DNA of 7,898 nt, taken from NCBI GenBank assembly GCA_903874575.1, contig CAIQSZ010000017.1:1-7898 (forward strand). The letters are read 5' to 3'. The notes under the pieces were generated by a model, which was not told the DNA's origin, searched no databases, and was given only the letters and a program-made list of their open reading frames with translations. This document shows, piece by piece, positions 1 to 6,143 of this stretch; position 1 is the stretch's first letter, and every line of letters starts with the position of its first letter. This DNA comes from an uncultured Elusimicrobia bacterium (lineage in GTDB: Bacteria > Elusimicrobiota > Elusimicrobia > UBA1565 > UBA9628). Made by a program: the position numbers and the translations under genes.

Positions 1-763
1 CGCGCGCGACGGCGACGGTCACGTTGTCCACGCCGCCGGCCGACCGCGCCTTGGCGATCAGGGCGTCCACGACCTTCCGGGGCTCGCCCGCGGCCGCGAT
101 GACGGCCGCGACGTCGGCGTCGGGCACCATCTTCGGCAGTCCGTCCGTCGCCAAAACGACCATGTCTCCGGGCATCAGGGCGTGGTCGGCCACGTCCACC
201 CGCACGTCCGACTCCGCCCCGAGGGCCCGCGTCAGGATATTCTGCAGATTCGACCGCGAAGCCTGGTCGGCGGTGATCTCGCCGCGGCGAACCTGCTCTC
301 CGACCAGAGAGTGGTCCTCGGTCAACTGCGCGAGGCCGCCGCGGCGATACAGATAGAGGCGGCTGTCGCCGACATGGGCGACGGTCATCGATCTGGCGTC
401 GACGAGCGCCGCGACGACGGTCGTCCCCATGCCCGCGTCCTTCGGGAACGCGCGCCCCTTCTGATAGATCATCTCGTTGGCGGCCTTGACGAAGAACTCG
501 AGTTGGCGGCCGCGCGGAGACAGGCCCGCCGTGCCGCCCTCGGGCAGAATGGATCGGTCGCCCCCCAGCATCTTGCGCGCGAACTCCACGATGGTCTTGG
601 CCGCGATGTCGCTGGCGACCTCGCCCGAGTTGTGACCGCCCATGCCGTCGGCCACCACGATCAGCCCCAGTTCCGGCTCGACGGCGAGGTTGTCCTCGTT
701 GTTCTTGCGCACGCAGCCCGGATCGGTCGCTCCGGCGAACTCGACGAGGTCCTTGGTCTTCAT
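1..763 (-). CDS. PP2C-family Ser/Thr protein phosphatase (3' end off window)
   Basis: This is a Mn/Mg-dependent PPM/PP2C phosphatase that removes phosphate from Ser/Thr proteins in the cytoplasm. Reading the minus strand from the ATG at 763 gives 254 residues with no stop before the window edge. Family motifs appear in order: NNED near residues 21-24, ADGMGGH 38-44 (metal Asp39), GTTVV 113-117, HVGDSR 130-135, ATDGL 205-209 (metal Asp207) and GGVDNVT 243-249 (metal Asp246). The visible part is already about the length of a complete bacterial single-domain PP2C, so probably only a few C-terminal residues, or an added domain, lie outside. No signal peptide or membrane helix is seen. Its ATG overlaps the TGA of the upstream kinase gene in an ATGA, so the two are almost certainly co-transcribed and translationally coupled. 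The natural inference is that it dephosphorylates that kinase and its substrates. Family assignment is secure; the substrate is inferred. Confidence 0.95.
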   Translation of the reverse strand, partial: MKTKDLVEFAGATDPGCVRKNNEDNLAVEPELGLIVVADGMGGHNSGEVASDIAAKTIVEFARKMLGGDRSILPEGGTAGLSPRGRQLEFFVKAANEMIYQKGRAFPKDAGMGTTVVAALVDARSMTVAHVGDSRLYLYRRGGLAQLTEDHSLVGEQVRRGEITADQASRSNLQNILTRALGAESDVRVDVADHALMPGDMVVLATDGLPKMVPDADVAAVIAAAGEPRKVVDALIAKARSAGGVDNVTVAVAR

Positions 764-3600
764 CCGGGCTCCTGAGGGGGAGTCAGGCGCACGGTCGCGT
801 CCGGGTTCAAGGGAGACGTCAAGTTCAAGGTCATGTCCTCGCCCTTTTTCGGCGGAGGCGGCAGGCCGTCGCGCGGCCCCGCTCCACGGTGCGTCGGCAG
901 CTCGATGGTCATGTTCGTCGGTTCGGTCGGCGCGGGAATGGGCGCGCCGAGGAGTTCGCGCCCGGCGGCGCTGAGCATGGCGTCCAGCTCCGGGATGTCC
1001 GACGGCGACAGCTGCACGGTCTTCGACGAGTCCGACGGCGCGGGCTTGGACGCGGACACGGGAAGCTCCTGGGTCGGAGGGTCGCAGACGGCGCCGGGCG
1101 CAAGCGCGGCGCGCAGAGCCGAGGCGAGCTCCGAGCCGCGCTGGTAGCGGCCCGCGGGATTCTTCGCCAGGCCCTTGTCGATCACGGCCTTCAGCGCCGA
1201 CGGCAGCTTCGGATCGACCTCCCGGATGTCGGGCGCCGGGTCGTTGGCGATCTGGAACAACAGCGTGCCGATGCCTTCGCCTCCCTTGAACGGCTTCTCT
1301 CCGATGAGCAGTTCATAGAGCGCGACGGTCAGGGAAAACAAATCGGAGCGCCCGTCGACCTTGCGGCCCGCGACCTGCTCCGGGCTCATGTACGACGGCG
1401 TGCCCATGACCGTGCCGGTCGCGGTCTTCGAGGACGCGGTGATGCGCGCGATGCCGAAATCGGCGACGCGCACCGATCCGTCCTTAAGGAGCATGATGTT
1501 CGCGGGCTTGATGTCGCGGTGGACGATGCCCTGCTTGTGAGCGTAATCGAGCGCGTCGGCGACGGTGGCGACGTATTCGACGACCTTGGCCATGGGCAGG
1601 AGGGCGTCCTTGGCGGTATGCCGGGCGAGGTCCAGTCCGTCCAGGAGTTCCATGGCGATGTAGGCGACCTCGTTCTCTTCTCCCGCGTCGAAGATGCGCA
1701 CGATGTTCGGGTGGTTGAGCGTGCCCGCCGACTCCGCCTCGCGGAAAGAACGCTCCTTCACCGCCTTCGTGCCGGCGCCGTCGGCGCCCTCCTCGAACAT
1801 CATGGTCTTGATGGCGACCATGCGGTTGATCTTCGGGTCGCGGCCCAGGTACACCACGCCCATCGCGCCTCGGCCCAACTCCTTCTCGATCTCGTAGCGG
1901 CCCAAAGTGGGCTTCGACGCGCCGTCGGCGAGCATCACCGTGTCTTCCCGCTTCGCGCCGACGCCTCCGAACACCGCGCCCTCGGAGGCCTCCTTCAGCT
2001 TCTTGCCGCGCTCGACGATATCCTTGTACTTGGGGTCCTTGGCCGCGATATGGTCGAACACCGCCGCGGCCTTCGAGTATTGGCGCTTGCGCTCGAAATC
2101 AAGGGCCAGGTTGTAGAGCGTGTCCTTCATGTTGCCGTCGAGCGGACAGAGCCGGAACTTCTCGAACGCCAGGTCCAGCATGCCCTGGCCCTGGAACGAA
2201 AGGCCCAGCATCTTGTTCGTCTCGATGGCCGACGCCTCGACCAGTTCCTTGCCTTTCTCGGCGACCAGGAAGCTCTTCGAGATGACGACCACATAGCCCG
2301 CCAGCAGCAGCGTCAGCGGATAGCCGATCTTGATCCACTCCCCGTTGGAGAACAGGACGGTCCCGGCGCCCGCCAGCGCCAGGGCCAGCGCCAGGCTCGC
2401 CACCAGACCCCAGAACGCGCGCAGGCGCGGCAGAACGAGCATCACGAACAGTCCGATCGCCGCGAGAAGACCCAACTCCAGCCGGGGCGCCCACGGCGGC
2501 CGCGTCAGATAGCGCTGGTGGAGATAGTTCTCGACCGCGTGCGCCATGACCTCGACGGACGAGGTCTCCCCCGCCAGCGGCGTCGTGAAGTTGGACTGCG
2601 TGCCGGAGGCCGTAAGGCCGACCAGCACGATCTTGTCCTTGAAGTAGTCGTCGCCGATCGACTGCGTCCAGAGCTGTTGGTAGGGCACGCGCTTGATGAC
2701 CTGGGAACTCGGCGGCCCCAGGAAGGTGACGGAGGTTTGGCCTTCGTCGTCGATCGGCACGCGCAATTTGCCCGCCTCGACTCCGACGCCGGGGGCCAAC
2801 GCCAGGTCCGAGGGCTTGAGACCGTAGTAGGCCATCGCCAAGCGCAGCGCGAAGGACGGGAACAGGCGCTTCTGGTACTCGATGAGCGGCGCGATCCGTC
2901 GGACGACCCCGTCGGACTCCGGCAGGAGGTTCGCGTGGCCGATGCCGCCGGACGCCGCCACGAACGCCTGCAGGGGCGCGAGCATCTTCTCGCCGGACGG
3001 CAGGCCGGCGGCGGACGCGCCGACGGGCAGGGCCGAGCCGGAGACCTCCGCGGCAAGGTCGGGCTGCTTGGCCCCGGTCGGATTGTCCACGAAGAACAAC
3101 GGCATCACCACGTTCCCGGCGGCCTGCAGGGAGGCGAGAAGCCTCGTGTCGGAATCGAGCGCCGCGGAGGAGGACGAAAACTCCAGGGAAAAGTCCGCGC
3201 CGCGCTGGACGATCCTGCGCGAGGCCACCAACTCCTTGAACCGCTCCTCGAGGCGCTTCAACTCGCCGAGGCCCTGGTTCTGCTCCGGTTCCGAAAAGAG
3301 GATGTTGAGCCCGATGGCGCGCGGCTTGTCCTTGGCGATGCGGTCGACCGCCTCGGCGATGCGGGCGCGCGGCCACGGCCAGCGTCCGAGCTGGGCGATC
3401 GCGTCGTCGTCGATGGCGACGATGACGATCTCGTCGGGAGATCGCAGGCTTTCGCGCAGCTTCGATCGGATGTCGTACGCCTTGAACTCGACGGAGGCGA
3501 GCAGGGGACCGGCGAAAAGGGAAAGATACGACCCCGTCACGAACAGAGTCAGGATCAGTCCGATGACCGCGTCGAGCAGGAGACCTTTCTTGTTGTTCAT
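760..3600 (-). CDS. CHASE2-domain transmembrane Ser/Thr protein kinase
   Basis: This is a membrane receptor-type Hanks kinase of 946 residues. Helix 1 is about 7-31. An extracytoplasmic CHASE2 sensor spans about 32-370 (motifs VAIDDDA 61-67, GRWPWPR 72-78, IVLVGLT 324-330). Three membrane helices follow near 375-391, 396-417 and 424-443. A cytoplasmic linker, about 463-538, looks like two TPR units. The kinase domain spans about 569-830: glycine loop GRGAMGVVY 576-584, catalytic Lys598, probable helix-C Glu621, HRDIKPAN 694-701 with Asp696, DFG 714-716, and SPE 739-741. The activation loop is rich in Thr/Ser (721-734). A Pro/Ser-rich, probably disordered tail (834-946) carries repeated TxxL motifs, described separately. 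All catalytic residues are present, so it should be active. The ATG at 3600 is directly preceded by the first membrane helix and lies about 40 nt after a good promoter, but has no obvious Shine-Dalgarno sequence. Its stop overlaps the phosphatase start. The ligand sensed is unknown. From memory, a similar CHASE2-TPR-kinase order occurs in Betaproteobacteria; this was not verified here. Confidence 0.96.
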   Translation of the reverse strand: MNNKKGLLLDAVIGLILTLFVTGSYLSLFAGPLLASVEFKAYDIRSKLRESLRSPDEIVIVAIDDDAIAQLGRWPWPRARIAEAVDRIAKDKPRAIGLNILFSEPEQNQGLGELKRLEERFKELVASRRIVQRGADFSLEFSSSSAALDSDTRLLASLQAAGNVVMPLFFVDNPTGAKQPDLAAEVSGSALPVGASAAGLPSGEKMLAPLQAFVAASGGIGHANLLPESDGVVRRIAPLIEYQKRLFPSFALRLAMAYYGLKPSDLALAPGVGVEAGKLRVPIDDEGQTSVTFLGPPSSQVIKRVPYQQLWTQSIGDDYFKDKIVLVGLTASGTQSNFTTPLAGETSSVEVMAHAVENYLHQRYLTRPPWAPRLELGLLAAIGLFVMLVLPRLRAFWGLVASLALALALAGAGTVLFSNGEWIKIGYPLTLLLAGYVVVISKSFLVAEKGKELVEASAIETNKMLGLSFQGQGMLDLAFEKFRLCPLDGNMKDTLYNLALDFERKRQYSKAAAVFDHIAAKDPKYKDIVERGKKLKEASEGAVFGGVGAKREDTVMLADGASKPTLGRYEIEKELGRGAMGVVYLGRDPKINRMVAIKTMMFEEGADGAGTKAVKERSFREAESAGTLNHPNIVRIFDAGEENEVAYIAMELLDGLDLARHTAKDALLPMAKVVEYVATVADALDYAHKQGIVHRDIKPANIMLLKDGSVRVADFGIARITASSKTATGTVMGTPSYMSPEQVAGRKVDGRSDLFSLTVALYELLIGEKPFKGGEGIGTLLFQIANDPAPDIREVDPKLPSALKAVIDKGLAKNPAGRYQRGSELASALRAALAPGAVCDPPTQELPVSASKPAPSDSSKTVQLSPSDIPELDAMLSAAGRELLGAPIPAPTEPTNMTIELPTHRGAGPRDGLPPPPKKGEDMTLNLTSPLNPDATVRLTPPQEPG
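763..1101 (-). other. Disordered kinase tail with five TxxL motifs
   Basis: The last about 113 residues of the kinase (834-946) are rich in Pro, Ser, Thr and Ala and show no domain. Five short motifs share the pattern Thr-x-x-Leu followed by Pro, Ser or Thr: TQELP (Thr843), TVQLSP (Thr861), TIELP (Thr898), TLNLTSP (Thr924) and TVRLTPP (Thr936). A sixth, TVML (Thr554), lies in the linker just before the kinase domain. FHA domains are known to bind phosphothreonine with selectivity at the +3 position, so these look like autophosphorylation or docking sites. Phosphorylation itself is inference. Confidence 0.6.
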
Positions 3601-3614
3601 GAGTGACGCGGCAC

Positions 3615-3646
3615 AGCCCGAATTGTCGGATTCGTCAGACCGGGCT
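3615..3646 (-). repeat. Inverted repeat in the kinase leader
   Basis: AGCCCG (3615-3620) and CGGGCT (3641-3646) form a perfect 6-bp inverted repeat with a 20-nt centre. It covers the predicted start site and early leader of the kinase operon, so it could be an operator or a weak mRNA hairpin. Six bases in GC-rich DNA can occur by chance. Confidence 0.25.
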
Positions 3647-3647
3647 C

Positions 3648-3676
3648 AGTGTAGCGGACGGCACGAGGCCTGTCAA
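3648..3676 (-). promoter_or_regulatory. Sigma-70-type promoter of the kinase-phosphatase operon
   Basis: On the minus strand a perfect -35 box TTGACA (3676-3671) is followed after 17 nt by TACACT (3653-3648, 4 of 6 to TATAAT, keeping T1, A2, A4 and T6). Transcription would start near 3641, leaving a leader of about 40 nt before the kinase ATG at 3600. The promoter lies entirely in the gap after bioY, so the kinase operon need not depend on read-through from the bioY transcript. Confidence 0.6.
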
Positions 3677-3706
3677 CCCCGGAAGAATCGCCGACGGCGC
3701 CGGGCT

Positions 3707-4294
3707 TCAGCGCGAGGCGCGCCGGCCGATGAGCTTCCAGCCCAAGGGCAGAAGTCCCGCGGACAACGCGGCCTTGAGCAGATCGCCGGCAATGAAGGGC
3801 CACAGCCCCGCGCCGAGCAACGCCTTCGCGGGGACGAAACGCGACAAGCCCAGCAGGCCCAGCGCGAAGATCGGCAGGCTCCCCAAAAGCATGGCCGCGA
3901 ACGCGCGCGACGGCGTGCGGTCCCAGCCGCGCTCGGCCAGCAGGCCGACGACGTAGGCCGCGACGGGGAAGCCCGCCAGATAGCCGCCCGTCGGGCCGAG
4001 CAGGCGGGCGAAGCCCGCCGCGCCGCCGGAGAACACCGGCAGGCCCGCCGCGCCCTCGAGCAGATAAAGCGCGATCGCCGCCGCGCCGCGGCGCGGGCCG
4101 AGAAGGGCCCCAGCGTAAAGCACCCCGAGCGTGCCGCCGGAAATGGGGACGGGCGTGAACGGGAGCCTGATCTCGGCCTGGGCGCAGACGGCGACGAACA
4201 GGCTGGCGACGACGACCGCAAGGGCGTCGGCCAGGGCGCCGGACGGGAGAAACGCGTCGGCCATCACGGGAACGGGAGCGGCGAGGGTCTTCAT
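3707..4294 (-). CDS. bioY: BioY family biotin transporter (S component)
   Basis: BioY is the membrane substrate-binding (S) component of ECF-type biotin uptake. It works with shared or dedicated EcfA/EcfT (BioM/BioN) subunits, or alone in some bacteria. The 195-residue product has the usual BioY length and about five or six hydrophobic helices. Family motifs are LPFTPVPIS 44-52, LGVLYAGALLGPRRG 56-70, a GLPVFSGG segment 84-91, LGPTGGYLAGFP 99-110, and PFIAGDLLKA 166-175 near the C-terminus. No EcfA or EcfT gene is in the window. Start choice: an AAGGAG sequence (minus strand, about 4309-4304) sits 8 nt before the ATG at 4294 but only 2 nt before an ATG at 4300. The latter overlaps the upstream TGA as ATGA and would add two residues (Met-Ser). 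I prefer 4294 on spacing. Either way the gene follows the histidine kinase gene without a gap and is probably translationally coupled to it. Confidence 0.93.
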   Translation of the reverse strand: MKTLAAPVPVMADAFLPSGALADALAVVVASLFVAVCAQAEIRLPFTPVPISGGTLGVLYAGALLGPRRGAAAIALYLLEGAAGLPVFSGGAAGFARLLGPTGGYLAGFPVAAYVVGLLAERGWDRTPSRAFAAMLLGSLPIFALGLLGLSRFVPAKALLGAGLWPFIAGDLLKAALSAGLLPLGWKLIGRRASR

Positions 4295-4296
4295 GC

Positions 4297-5700
4297 TCAT
4301 GTCTCCTTGGGGCGTTGGCTCAGCGGCAGCCGCGCGATGAAACGGGAGCCTTTCACCAAGCCGGGTTCGACCCAGATGACTCCGTTGTGCAGCTTGACGA
4401 TCTTGGCGCAAATGGACAGTCCCAGTCCGAAGCCCGACTTCGGCCCCGAGGTCTCGAGCTGGCGGAAGCGCTCGAAGATCGCGCCGCGCTGGCTCTCCGG
4501 AATGCCGGGGCCTTCGTCCTCGACGACGATCTCCAAGATATCCCCCTGGGACGAGGCCCGCGCGACCACGTGGCCGCCGCGGGGCGTGAACTTAAGCGCG
4601 TTGGCGAGGAGGTTGTGCATGAGCCGCTCGATGAGCCGCTCGTCGGCCTCGAACGCGGTCGGAGCGTCGGCGTCCACGCGGGCCTCCAGGATGATGCCGC
4701 GCTCGTCGGCGATCGGCTGGAACAGGCTCACGGTGCGGCGCACCAACGCGCGGGCATCCACGGGCGAGGGCAAAAGGCCCAGGTGGCCGTTCTCGATGCG
4801 CGCGAAGTCCAACGCGTCCTTGACCAGCAAGGTCAGCTTCTCGCAGGACTGGTCGATCGCGCCGAACCAGCTCGTCTGCCGCTCGTCGGGCGCGAGGGAC
4901 TTGCGCAGAAGGCGCAGGTAGCCCTGAATCGCCAACAGCGGCGCGCGCAGATCGTGCGCGGCGGACTGGAAGAACTCTTCCTTCATCGCGTCCAGGCGGC
5001 GTTCGGCGGTCACGTCGCGCAGCATGACCAGCACGCCGAAATCCCCGGTCGTCGCGTCGTTGAACATGGTGACGAGGGTCCGATAAGTCAGCGTCGTGCC
5101 GTCGGCGGAGACGGCCTCGACCGCCAGCCCGGAGGAATGACGCTTGAGGATATCCTGCATCGGCATGCGCCACAATTCGGGCTGCAACGGCGAGAAGAGG
5201 GCGCGGCCGCCGCCCCGGACGTCGGCGGGCTTGACCCCCAGCACCACCATCGCGGCCGAGTTGAAGAACACGACCTCGCCGCGGAGGTTCGTCATGATCA
5301 AGGCGTCGGGGATCCTCTCGATGAGCGTCTGCAGGCGGGCGCGCTCGCGCGCGAGATTCTCCTTCGCGTCCTCCAGGCTGCTCTGGAGGTCGGCCTGCGC
5401 GCGCGCGAACTGGCGCGCCAAGCCGCGCCAACCGGCCATGCGCGACTCCTCCAACGGCGACGAGAGATCGCCCTTGGTCCAGCGCTCCAGCCCCTCCTCC
5501 AACTCGCGCAGGGGCGCCACGAACCAGCGCCAGATCAGCCAGGAGGCGACGGCCGAAAACAGCGCGGAGACGAAGCCGACGGCGCCCAGGACGGCGGGCG
5601 CCGATGCCCCGAAGCGGCTCCCGATCCACCAGCCGGCAAGACCCGTCGGCAGAGCCGCGACGGCGAACATAAGCCACGTCGCGCGACCGAAAAGTTCCAC
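4297..5700 (-). CDS. Membrane sensor histidine kinase (HAMP-PAS-HisKA-HATPase), orphan
   Basis: This 467-residue two-component sensor kinase autophosphorylates a His and passes phosphate to a response regulator. Helices at about 8-26 and 37-59 leave only a short external loop, so a signal is more likely sensed in the membrane or cytoplasm. A HAMP-like linker (about 59-108, with the usual VAPL start) and a coiled-coil lead to a PAS domain (about 122-235). HisKA has the H-box AAHDLRAP 247-254 with His249. The ATPase domain has the N box NLLANALKFT 363-372 with Asn367, the G1 box DEGPGIP 395-401, FERF 409-412 and the G2 box GFGLGLSI 423-430. All catalytic elements are intact. The start is a GTG at 5700 with no Shine-Dalgarno; a -10-like box ends 7 nt before it, suggesting a leaderless mRNA. 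An internal ATG at residue 11 is the alternative, but it would cut into helix 1. No response regulator lies in the window; bioY follows directly. Confidence 0.95.
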   Translation of the reverse strand: MELFGRATWLMFAVAALPTGLAGWWIGSRFGASAPAVLGAVGFVSALFSAVASWLIWRWFVAPLRELEEGLERWTKGDLSSPLEESRMAGWRGLARQFARAQADLQSSLEDAKENLARERARLQTLIERIPDALIMTNLRGEVVFFNSAAMVVLGVKPADVRGGGRALFSPLQPELWRMPMQDILKRHSSGLAVEAVSADGTTLTYRTLVTMFNDATTGDFGVLVMLRDVTAERRLDAMKEEFFQSAAHDLRAPLLAIQGYLRLLRKSLAPDERQTSWFGAIDQSCEKLTLLVKDALDFARIENGHLGLLPSPVDARALVRRTVSLFQPIADERGIILEARVDADAPTAFEADERLIERLMHNLLANALKFTPRGGHVVARASSQGDILEIVVEDEGPGIPESQRGAIFERFRQLETSGPKSGFGLGLSICAKIVKLHNGVIWVEPGLVKGSRFIARLPLSQRPKET

Positions 5701-5707
5701 GGGGCCG

Positions 5708-5737
5708 ATTCTATCAAATCCTCTGGACGCCCGTCAC
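5708..5737 (-). promoter_or_regulatory. Predicted promoter of histidine kinase-bioY
   Basis: On the minus strand GTGACG (5737-5732, 4 of 6 to TTGACA) is followed after 18 nt by TAGAAT (5713-5708, 5 of 6 to TATAAT). TGA precedes the -10 box, giving an extended -10 (TGaTAGAAT). The -10 box ends exactly 7 nt before the GTG start at 5700, so the transcript would begin at or next to the start codon. The -35 box lies inside the spacer of the divergent promoter for the HMA-domain gene. Confidence 0.45.
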
Positions 5738-5752
5738 CGCACCTGCTATGCT
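5724..5752 (+). promoter_or_regulatory. Predicted promoter of the exported HMA-domain gene
   Basis: TGGACG (5724-5729, 4 of 6 to TTGACA), a 17-nt spacer and TATGCT (5747-5752, 4 of 6) form a sigma-70-like promoter. TGC directly before the -10 gives an extended -10. The -10 box ends 7 nt before the GTG at 5760. It contains the ATG at 5748, which therefore would not be transcribed from this promoter. Confidence 0.45.
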
Positions 5753-5759
5753 CGTGGAG

Positions 5760-6107
5760 GTGACGCTCCACGCCCTCGCGCTGTTTCTGCTGACCTTGGC
5801 CGGCTCCGCGCGCGCCGATTTGCCGCCCCTGCCGGCCTCCTACAACGAACTCCCCCCGGGGCGCTATTCCGTCGGCGTGCGCGGGATGCTGTGCACGGTC
5901 TGCGCCCGCGCGATCGCCCTGGAGTGGGCGAAACTGCCCGGCGTCGAGAAGGCGACGGTCGACTTCGACAAGGAGGAAGGCGTCGTGACCGTGCGCCTGG
6001 ACCGGACGATCCAGGTCTCCGACCTGCGCAAGGCCCTGCGGCGGGCCGCCAAGGCGGCCAACCTGGGAGCGCGCTACGAGCTCCTTCAGATTCAATACCT
6101 GCCCTGA
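5760..6107 (+). CDS. Exported HMA-domain (MerP-like) metal-binding protein
   Basis: This is a small single-domain heavy-metal-associated (HMA) protein, 115 residues from the GTG at 5760 or 119 from an ATG at 5748. From the GTG, residues 1-19 form a signal peptide, with a hydrophobic core and an ARA|D cleavage-like site, so the mature protein is probably periplasmic or cell-surface. The domain opens with YSVGVRGMLCTVCARAI, which contains the GMxCxxC metal-binding motif, followed by the KLPGVEKATVDF pattern of the ferredoxin-like HMA fold. I prefer the GTG because the ATG lies inside the predicted -10 box and because the GTG product starts directly at the signal peptide. No P-type ATPase, mercuric reductase or metal regulator gene is nearby, so a resistance role is not supported by context. 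It could bind Cu, Hg or Zn, or act as a thiol protein. It is divergent from the histidine kinase gene and shares its promoter region. Confidence 0.8.
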   Translation: MTLHALALFLLTLAGSARADLPPLPASYNELPPGRYSVGVRGMLCTVCARAIALEWAKLPGVEKATVDFDKEEGVVTVRLDRTIQVSDLRKALRRAAKAANLGARYELLQIQYLP

Positions 6108-6108
6108 T

Positions 6109-6137
6109 TTGACGCCGCCCGTCGGAAAAGCGAGAAT
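6109..6137 (+). promoter_or_regulatory. Predicted promoter of the 71-residue gene
   Basis: TTGACG (6109-6114, 5 of 6 to TTGACA) is separated by 17 nt from GAGAAT (6132-6137, 4 of 6 to TATAAT). The -10 box ends 6 nt before the GTG start at 6144. It begins 1 nt after the stop codon of the HMA-domain gene, so the small gene may have its own promoter as well as read-through. Confidence 0.4.
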
Positions 6138-6143
6138 CCCCCC

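Noticed and set aside
182..775. A 197-codon plus-strand open frame
   Set aside because: It lies opposite the PP2C gene, whose six family motifs are all on the minus strand.
889..3606. A 905-codon open frame on the plus strand across the kinase gene
   Set aside because: It is the antisense of the kinase gene. Its composition is dominated by Arg, Gly, Asp, Leu and Val from high-GC antisense codons and it has no domain, while the minus strand encodes a complete CHASE2 kinase.
3707..4411. A longer bioY start at 4411
   Set aside because: It would overlap the end of the histidine kinase gene by over 100 nt and add an Arg-rich, non-BioY N-terminus. The Shine-Dalgarno sits before 4294/4300.
2882..4921. 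A 679-codon plus-strand open frame spanning kinase, bioY and histidine kinase regions
   Set aside because: It crosses three well-supported minus-strand genes and the kinase promoter, and shows Arg/Ala/Ser low-complexity typical of shadow frames.
4315..5763. A 482-codon open frame on the plus strand across the histidine kinase
   Set aside because: This is an antisense shadow of the histidine kinase, which has every catalytic box on the minus strand.
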